A DNA stretch of 10,403 bases, from positions 1 to 10,403 of the forward strand of contig SLRE01000304.1 in the NCBI GenBank assembly GCA_007131125.1, read 5' to 3'. The notes under the pieces are model-generated. The model was not told the DNA's origin, made no database searches, and saw only the letters and a program-made list of their open reading frames with translations. The stretch is from Bacteroidales bacterium (GTDB lineage Bacteria; Bacteroidota; Bacteroidia; Bacteroidales; UBA7960). The position numbers were made by a program, and so were the translations under genes. Every line of letters starts with the position of its first letter. The stretch's first letter is position 1. This document shows, in pieces, positions 4,828 to 10,403 of the stretch.

Positions 4828-7800
4828 TTATTTCGAATAATCCATGTCGGCATAACGTTTATAACCGTTATAACGCCATCTGGCGTTTTCTTCTGCCGCC
4901 TTGAACAACTCCCCGGCTTCTTTCGGGAAAGCCTTTTTCAGAGAGCTGTAGCGAACCTCCGAGCTGAGGAACTCCTGGAACTTATTCCAGTCGGGTTCTT
5001 TGCTGTCAAGCTGGAACGGATTCTTTCCTTCTGCTTCCAGCATGGGGTTGTAGCGGTAAAGCTGCCAGTATCCTGCTTCCACGGCAAATTTTGTCTGTTC
5101 CTGGGTGGCTCCCATGCCTTTGCGCAAACCATGGTTGATACAGGGTGAATAGGCAATGATCACGGAAGGTCCGGGATAAGCCTCGGCTTCACGAACCGCT
5201 TTGAGGAACTGACTCTGGCTGGCACCCATACCAACCTGGGCTACATAAACGTAACCATAAGTCATGGCCATCAGACCAAGGTCTTTTTTGCGTACTCGCT
5301 TTCCGGCAGCCGCAAACTTGGCAATGGCACCAACCGGGGTGGCTTTGGAAGCCTGTCCTCCGGTGTTGGAGTAAACCTCGGTATCCATAACAAGCAGGTT
5401 GACATCTTCTCCGGAAGCGATCACATGATCGAGTCCACCAAAACCGATATCATAAGCCCATCCGTCACCGCCAAACATCCAAACCGATTTCTTCACAAGG
5501 TATTGCTTCAGTTCCAGGATCTCTTTGGCAATGGGGCTTTTTTCCTTCTCAAGGCATGCCACCACTTTTTTGGAAGCTTCTTTTGACTTTTGTGCATCCT
5601 CTTTGCTGTCCAGCCAGGCTTTGAAAGCTTCTTTGGTATCTTCGGAAAGATCGTTTTCAAGGCCGGTTTCCATCAGTCTTGCGATGCGTTCGCGCAACTT
5701 GTTTACACCGGTTGCCATACCAAAGCCATATTCGGCATTGTCTTCAAAAAGGGAGTTGGCCCAGGCCGGACCGTGTCCTTCGCTGTTAATGGTATATGGT
5801 GTAGCCGGGGCAGAACCTCCGTAAATGGAAGAACAACCGGTTGCATTGGCAATCATCATGCGATCTCCATACAACTGGGTGATCAGCTTGATGTAGGGTG
5901 TTTCTCCGCAACCCGCACAGGCACCGCTGAACTCAAACAGGGGTTGTGCAAACTGGCTGTTTTTGACAGATTGCTCTTTGTTGAGCAAAGTGTCTTTGTA
6001 GGTAACATTTTTGGATACCCAATCCCAGTTTTTGTCTTCATGCATCTGCTCACCCAGCAACTTCATTTCCAGTGCTTTGTTGGGCGCAGGACACACATCA
6101 ACGCAATTGGTGCAGCCGGTGCAGTCCAACGGACTTACCTGTATGCGGTATTTTAATCCTGCCAGGGACTTGCCTTTGGCATCAACGGTTACCAGCTTCT
6201 CAGGGGCTTTTTTCATTTCTTTCTCATCCAGAAGGAACGGACGGATCACTGCATGTGGACACACATAAGCACACTGATTACATTGTATACAGTTTTCGTG
6301 AATCCACTCGGGCACATGCACTGCAATACCGCGCTTTTCGTAGGCCGTAGTCCCCTGGGGGAAAGTTCCGTCTTCCCTGCCACGGAAGGCGCTCACAGGC
6401 AGCTCATCTCCCTTTTGAGCGTTGATCGGGAAAACAATATCGCGGATGAATTCAGGAATGTCGTGGCCGTTTTCCTTATCCTTGACTTTAACAGTTTTCC
6501 AATCGGCAGGAATATCTATTCTGGTCACCTTGCCGCCTTCATCCACTGCGGCATTGTTCATGTTTACAATTTCTTCACCCTTACGGCCATAACTCTTCTT
6601 GATGGCGTCTTTCATTTCCTTTACGGCATTTTCGTAAGGAATGACTTCGGCTACCTTAAAGAAAGCGCTTTGCATAATGGTGTTGGTACGACCTCCCAGA
6701 CCAATTTTTTCTGCAATTTCCGTGGCGTTGATGATGTAGAACTTAATATCGTTCTCGGCCATGTACTTTTTCATATGGTCGGGAATGCGCTTTTTGGTTT
6801 CCTCTGCATCCCAGATGGAATTCAGCAGGAAAGTGCCCCCTTTTTTAAGGCCCTTGAGCATATCATATTTTTCAAGGTAGGCCGGAACGTGGCAGGCCAC
6901 AAAGTCAGCGGCATTGATCAGATAAGGCGAACGAATCGGGCTGTCGCCAAAGCGAAGGTGAGATACGGTGATACCTCCCGATTTTTTGCTGTCGTAAGAG
7001 AAATACCCCTGGGCAAATTTATCGGTGGTATTTCCGATAATCATAATGGAGTTTTTGTTAGCTCCCACGGTACCATCGGCACCGATCCCGTAAAACTTCG
7101 CAGCGTAATTGCCTTTGGGAGAAACATCCACATTTTCGCCAACCGGGAGAGAAGTGAAAGTAACATCATCCACAATACCCACGGTAAACTGATTTTTTGG
7201 CTCGGGAAGTTTCAGGTTGTCAAATACGGCAATGATGTGGGCCGGAATGGTGTCTTTGGAACTCAATCCATAACGTCCGCCCACGATAATGGGTGCATTT
7301 TCCTTTCCGTAAAACAGGTCACGTACATCCAGGTAAAGCGGCTCGCCATTGGCACCGGGCTCCTTGGTGCGGTCCAGTACGGCAATGCGTTTTACGCTTT
7401 TGGGCAGTACTTTAAAGAAGTATTTTGCAGAGAAGGGGCGATACAGGTGAACGCTGACCAACCCTACCTTTTCTCCCTGCGACATTTTATAGTCGATGGT
7501 TTCCTTGATGGTTTCAGTAATGGATCCCATGGCCACAATTACGTCTTCGGCATCAGGTGCCCCATAATAGGTGAAAGGATGGTATTCCCTTCCGCAAATT
7601 TTGGAAATTTCCTGCATGTAATCTTCCACAATATCGGGAACCGCCTGGAAGAATGGGTTGGCAGCTTCCCTTGACTGGAAGTAGATATCAGGGTTTTGTG
7701 CAGTACCGCGGGTAACTGGATGCTCGGGGTTGAGTGCCCGGTTGCGGAATTCCTGCAAGGCTTTCATGTCGATAAGCCTGGCCAGCTCTTCCTGGTTGCT

Positions 7801-8361
7801 TTCCTCAACCTTCTGAACCTCGTGCGAGGTACGGAAGCCGTCGAAAAAGTGAAGGAAGGGAATGCGGGATTTGATTGATGCCAGGTGTGCAATGGGTGCT
7901 ATGTCCATGATTTCCTGCACACTGCCGGTGGCCAGCATGGCAAAGCCGGTATGGCGGGTGCTCATCACATCGGAATGGTCGCCGAAAATCGACAGGGCCT
8001 GTGCGGCCAAACTGCGGGCCGACACATGAAATACCCCGGGCAACAACTCCCCTGAAAGCTTATACATGTTGGGGATCATCAAAAGCAACCCCTGGGATGC
8101 CGTATAAGTACTGGTCAATGCCCCGGACTGCAACGAACCGTGAACAGCTCCGGCTGCACCGGCCTCCGATTGCATCTCTACCAGTTTGACTTCCTCTCCG
8201 AAGATATTTTTCCTTCCGGCAGCAGCCCACTCATCCACATTCTCCGCCATATTGGAAGAAGGTGTGATAGGATAAATGGCCGCTACTTCACTGAACATGT
8301 AAGCAACATGCGAAGCCGCATGATTACCGTCACATGTGATGAATTTTTTCTTTTTTGTCAT
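4828..8361 (-). CDS. nifJ: Pyruvate:ferredoxin (flavodoxin) oxidoreductase, single-chain
   Basis: This cytoplasmic enzyme interconverts pyruvate plus CoA with acetyl-CoA, CO2 and reduced ferredoxin, the main pyruvate-oxidising step in many anaerobes. The 1177-residue chain is full length for the family and intact. The N-terminal pyrimidine-binding domain shows YPITPSSNMAE (30-40), a conserved Glu near 62-66 and HVSARS (112-117). One ferredoxin-type motif supplies Cys691, 694, 697 and 701; a second supplies Cys747, 750, 753 and 757. The C-terminal thiamine-diphosphate domain has GACAGCGE (Cys815, Cys818), TGCSS (Cys843) and SPCINHG (Cys1074), the four ligands expected for the proximal 4Fe-4S cluster. 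GDGWAYDIG (965-973) and NTGGQASKATP (999-1009) bind the cofactor. There is no long C-terminal extension of the Desulfovibrio africanus kind. Promoter and terminator flank it closely, so it appears monocistronic. The start lacks a Shine-Dalgarno, but MTKKKKFITCDGNHA aligns with the usual family start. The symbol por is also used; a role in nitrogen fixation is not implied. Confidence 0.97.
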   Translation of the reverse strand: MTKKKKFITCDGNHAASHVAYMFSEVAAIYPITPSSNMAENVDEWAAAGRKNIFGEEVKLVEMQSEAGAAGAVHGSLQSGALTSTYTASQGLLLMIPNMYKLSGELLPGVFHVSARSLAAQALSIFGDHSDVMSTRHTGFAMLATGSVQEIMDIAPIAHLASIKSRIPFLHFFDGFRTSHEVQKVEESNQEELARLIDMKALQEFRNRALNPEHPVTRGTAQNPDIYFQSREAANPFFQAVPDIVEDYMQEISKICGREYHPFTYYGAPDAEDVIVAMGSITETIKETIDYKMSQGEKVGLVSVHLYRPFSAKYFFKVLPKSVKRIAVLDRTKEPGANGEPLYLDVRDLFYGKENAPIIVGGRYGLSSKDTIPAHIIAVFDNLKLPEPKNQFTVGIVDDVTFTSLPVGENVDVSPKGNYAAKFYGIGADGTVGANKNSIMIIGNTTDKFAQGYFSYDSKKSGGITVSHLRFGDSPIRSPYLINAADFVACHVPAYLEKYDMLKGLKKGGTFLLNSIWDAEETKKRIPDHMKKYMAENDIKFYIINATEIAEKIGLGGRTNTIMQSAFFKVAEVIPYENAVKEMKDAIKKSYGRKGEEIVNMNNAAVDEGGKVTRIDIPADWKTVKVKDKENGHDIPEFIRDIVFPINAQKGDELPVSAFRGREDGTFPQGTTAYEKRGIAVHVPEWIHENCIQCNQCAYVCPHAVIRPFLLDEKEMKKAPEKLVTVDAKGKSLAGLKYRIQVSPLDCTGCTNCVDVCPAPNKALEMKLLGEQMHEDKNWDWVSKNVTYKDTLLNKEQSVKNSQFAQPLFEFSGACAGCGETPYIKLITQLYGDRMMIANATGCSSIYGGSAPATPYTINSEGHGPAWANSLFEDNAEYGFGMATGVNKLRERIARLMETGLENDLSEDTKEAFKAWLDSKEDAQKSKEASKKVVACLEKEKSPIAKEILELKQYLVKKSVWMFGGDGWAYDIGFGGLDHVIASGEDVNLLVMDTEVYSNTGGQASKATPVGAIAKFAAAGKRVRKKDLGLMAMTYGYVYVAQVGMGASQSQFLKAVREAEAYPGPSVIIAYSPCINHGLRKGMGATQEQTKFAVEAGYWQLYRYNPMLEAEGKNPFQLDSKEPDWNKFQEFLSSEVRYSSLKKAFPKEAGELFKAAEENARWRYNGYKRYADMDYSK

Positions 8362-8421
8362 AATTGCTTTAATTTATAAAGAGTCTTATTATAAGGCAGT
8401 TAGGTTTTCTTTTACCAGTGG

Positions 8422-8449
8422 CAAAATTACTAAATATTATTGATTCAAA
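8422..8449 (-). promoter_or_regulatory. Putative promoter of the pyruvate:ferredoxin oxidoreductase gene
   Basis: On the minus strand TAATTTTG (8429-8422) matches the Bacteroidota -7 consensus TAnnTTTG exactly. TTTG (8449-8446) lies 16 bases upstream as a possible -33 element, slightly closer than usual. The leader would be about 50-55 bases. An 8-base palindrome, TTACGTAA (8478-8485), lies further upstream and a short dyad, CTTAT/ATAAG (8385-8395), lies in the leader; neither matches an operator I recognise. Confidence 0.6.
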
Positions 8450-8502
8450 GCAGGGAAACCGCCTATTTATAACGATTTTACGTAAGCAGGTTTTTAAAGT
8501 TG

Positions 8503-10403
8503 TTAATCAAAAAACATCCAGGAAAGGCCCAGTTTAAACATATTTTCAGGTACCGGATAAAAGGGGATCTGGTAAACAGGAGGTTGGTCCGTAACCAGAT
8601 TCAGTATGTTTTCCAGCTTTACAAATACACGAACCCGGCTGATTTTTGCTGAAGCATAAAAGTCCAACAAAAAAGTATGGTCTGAGGAGTATTCATCCTG
8701 CAGATAAAATTGCCTGACAACCGGCATGTAAGCCATTGGACGGTATGGGTTGTTGTAATAAAGGTCAAAGCCAATATTGGAATACAGGGCCTCATCAAAG
8801 GCATAAAAATCAAGGAAAAGGGAATGGTTGCTCACCAGTTCAGGAAACCTTTCAAATTGAGTGGTTCCCACATGCTGGTATAGCACGCGGTGGCGGCTTT
8901 GCAAAATGCCGTAGCCCAGGGTGGCTGACAAACCTGCTGTCCAAACCCCAAAGCTGGAGGAGTTTTGTTCGGGCAGGGCGGATGCATTCATAAAAACCAT
9001 GTTGTTGAGAAGATAATAATTGCCCTCAAGCGAAAAGACAGGGTTTTTATAGGTTGCACCTGCATTAAGAATCTGCATTTTATCAAAATCCTGATCCCAG
9101 TAAATATAATTGCCAATAAAGCGGGAAAAGAAATAAGGGGCCTCCCTTTCGGAATAAACGGCATTAAGGCTTATGCGGTGAGTTGCCCGCTTCCCTCCCA
9201 CATGCATCCCTCCTTTCATTTCAAAATCCCCATCATTGTATCCGCCAAGGACCATCCTTCCCGACCCTTCAAAGGAAAGAAAACGGTAAGGGTTTGTCCT
9301 CAGTTCAATACCTTGCTCAAACTGGTTGAAATCTTCCTTGTGAATACCAGGGCCTGGTGTGTCTTCCTGTTCATCCTGCGGGACATCCAGGTAATCAGGT
9401 TGTTGGATATCCACCAGTCGGTGCTGGAAAAAAAACCGGAAATACAGAGGTAATTCAGCAGATTTGCCCTCTGCAGGGAAGTTGGACCAGCTCAAACGGT
9501 TTTCCAGTATGTTTACATGGGTGGAATCATATGTTGACATTTCGCTAAAAGGAGGGGTTTCATAAAACCCGGCAGGGGTGGCCGCCTCATCAAAGATAAA
9601 AGACTTGCGGCGATAGGAAAAATCATGGTGGATGCGGCCCAGGTCAAAAAAGTGCTGTTCTTCAATGGTGTCCCTCATTTGTGTCCGGTAAAACCCGGCC
9701 TGGTAAAAATGATGAATGTTGTAAGTCGTTTCACGGTAGCGGGAACGGGCACTCTCCAGCACCACAAAGTCGCTGGCTTCATCCTGTTCAAAAGCCTGCC
9801 GGTCTCTCAGCCCCCCGCTTTCTTCATTCTCAGGCCGGTTAATGATAAAGCTTCCCATAGCCTGGTACCTTTTTGAGGGATGCACATAATCAAGGGTAAG
9901 ATAAAAATTGGAGTTGCCAGCTCCCATCCTGCTGTAATAACCCGGCGAGCTTACCAGCTGGTATTTGAAGCCGGCCACAAAATCGCTGTGCAGCCGCTGG
10001 TTGTGGCGGGCATAAAACAACTGCTCACGCTCCGAACCAAGTACATAAAACAATTCGGTGGAAACATGCTCGGGACGATAAAACTTTAACTCTTCCCCTC
10101 TAAAATTATGGCCGGGATGTAAAGTGCGGGAATGCAGGGTAAAAAGCTCATCAGGCAGGGGGTCAAATTCCAGCAGGCGGGTTACATGCCCTACATTGCC
10201 TTTGGTGGCAAGAAACAGGCTTTCCCTTTTGGAAAAGTCATAATGCTGAAAGTCCACCAGGGTGGTATCTACAAAAGTGGTATCGCGCAAAAAAGGATTG
10301 GTTTGGTGGGCTATAGTAAACCAGGGCACTTCCGAATCGGGCCGTTCGGAACCGGAATTGGCCATGGCACCTGCAGGCAGCATTACTCCAACAATCAAAA
10401 AAA
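8503..10403 (-). CDS. Putative porin (Porin_10-type outer-membrane beta-barrel), 5' end outside the window
   Basis: About 633 codons are visible. The reading frame stays open to the right edge, and the first residues (Phe-Leu-Ile-Val-Gly-Val-Met-Leu, then a signal-peptidase-like Ala-Met-Ala) are the core and end of a signal peptide. The start codon therefore lies just beyond base 10403; a TTG at 10398 would leave no basic n-region. Counting from that codon, the mature part has DTTLVDFQHYDF (44-55), LATKGNVG (63-70), FYRPEHVSTELFYVLGSERE (106-125), SSPGYYSRMGAGNSNFYLTL (150-169) and INRPENEESGGL (186-197). These resemble the conserved N-terminal half of Bacteroidota putative porins. The rest alternates polar and aromatic residues and ends LGLSWMFFD, with an aromatic residue next to the C-terminus as barrel-assembly signals require. 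It probably forms an outer-membrane channel, substrate unknown. An internal acidic loop (about 345-360, QDEQEDTPGP) should face outside. The stop lies 142 bases before the oxidoreductase start; I see no clear terminator between them, so some read-through is possible. Confidence 0.85.
   Translation of the reverse strand, partial: FLIVGVMLPAGAMANSGSERPDSEVPWFTIAHQTNPFLRDTTFVDTTLVDFQHYDFSKRESLFLATKGNVGHVTRLLEFDPLPDELFTLHSRTLHPGHNFRGEELKFYRPEHVSTELFYVLGSEREQLFYARHNQRLHSDFVAGFKYQLVSSPGYYSRMGAGNSNFYLTLDYVHPSKRYQAMGSFIINRPENEESGGLRDRQAFEQDEASDFVVLESARSRYRETTYNIHHFYQAGFYRTQMRDTIEEQHFFDLGRIHHDFSYRRKSFIFDEAATPAGFYETPPFSEMSTYDSTHVNILENRLSWSNFPAEGKSAELPLYFRFFFQHRLVDIQQPDYLDVPQDEQEDTPGPGIHKEDFNQFEQGIELRTNPYRFLSFEGSGRMVLGGYNDGDFEMKGGMHVGGKRATHRISLNAVYSEREAPYFFSRFIGNYIYWDQDFDKMQILNAGATYKNPVFSLEGNYYLLNNMVFMNASALPEQNSSSFGVWTAGLSATLGYGILQSRHRVLYQHVGTTQFERFPELVSNHSLFLDFYAFDEALYSNIGFDLYYNNPYRPMAYMPVVRQFYLQDEYSSDHTFLLDFYASAKISRVRVFVKLENILNLVTDQPPVYQIPFYPVPENMFKLGLSWMFFD

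Noticed and set aside
6253..7674. 473-codon open frame on the plus strand opposite the pyruvate:ferredoxin oxidoreductase gene
   Set aside because: It lies wholly antisense to a gene with unmistakable family motifs. Its translation shows no domain or signal I recognise, and long antisense frames arise from codon bias. A real overlapping gene would need ribosome-profiling evidence.
8362..8502. Possible terminator between the porin and oxidoreductase genes
   Set aside because: I found only an 8-base palindrome (TTACGTAA) and a five-base dyad here, with no stable GC stem followed by a T-run.
1..10403. Search for a defence, secretion, toxin-antitoxin or other multi-gene novel system
   Set aside because: The genes are an envelope lipoprotein, a receptor-like barrel, an unknown barrel, pyruvate:ferredoxin oxidoreductase and a porin. 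They have separate orientations or signals, with no nuclease, transposase, toxin or effector motifs.

Overview
This window looks like ordinary chromosome from a member of the Bacteroidota, probably an anaerobic or facultatively anaerobic lineage of the Bacteroidales/Marinilabiliales kind. Four things point there: an outer-membrane receptor with a carboxypeptidase-regulatory-like N-terminal domain, a plug and an OMP_b-brl_3-type barrel; a Porin_10-type putative porin; several matches to the Bacteroidota -7 promoter consensus TAnnTTTG with almost no Shine-Dalgarno sites; and a single-chain pyruvate:ferredoxin oxidoreductase, an enzyme of anaerobic metabolism. I cannot name the genus.

Layout, left to right. 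Bases 1-119 (minus) hold the first 39 codons of a lipoprotein. Bases 275-2755 (minus) encode a TonB-dependent-receptor-like outer-membrane protein. Bases 2756-3073 are a divergent control region with a terminator-like hairpin in the receptor leader, a cluster of AT-rich palindromes, a plus-strand promoter and a leader hairpin. Bases 3074-4333 (plus) encode a secreted, probably outer-membrane, protein with a cysteine-containing N-terminal domain and a predicted barrel; it has no named function. Bases 4334-4827 hold no gene, but are packed with palindromes and an octamer-periodic repeat, followed by a strong terminator for the next gene. Bases 4828-8361 (minus) encode full-length pyruvate:ferredoxin oxidoreductase with its own promoter and terminator. 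Bases 8503-10403 (minus) hold almost all of a putative porin whose start lies beyond the right edge.

Three of the five genes encode cell-envelope proteins that would sit in or cross the outer membrane, and a fourth encodes a lipoprotein. The oxidoreductase is a cytoplasmic housekeeping enzyme of pyruvate/acetyl-CoA metabolism and appears to be its own transcription unit. I see no sign that these genes form one pathway. There is no tRNA, rRNA, CRISPR array, transposase, toxin or defence gene that I can support. The most unusual material is the palindrome-rich intergenic element at about 4361-4681 and the uncharacterised outer-membrane protein beside it. I did not find a convincing new multi-gene system.
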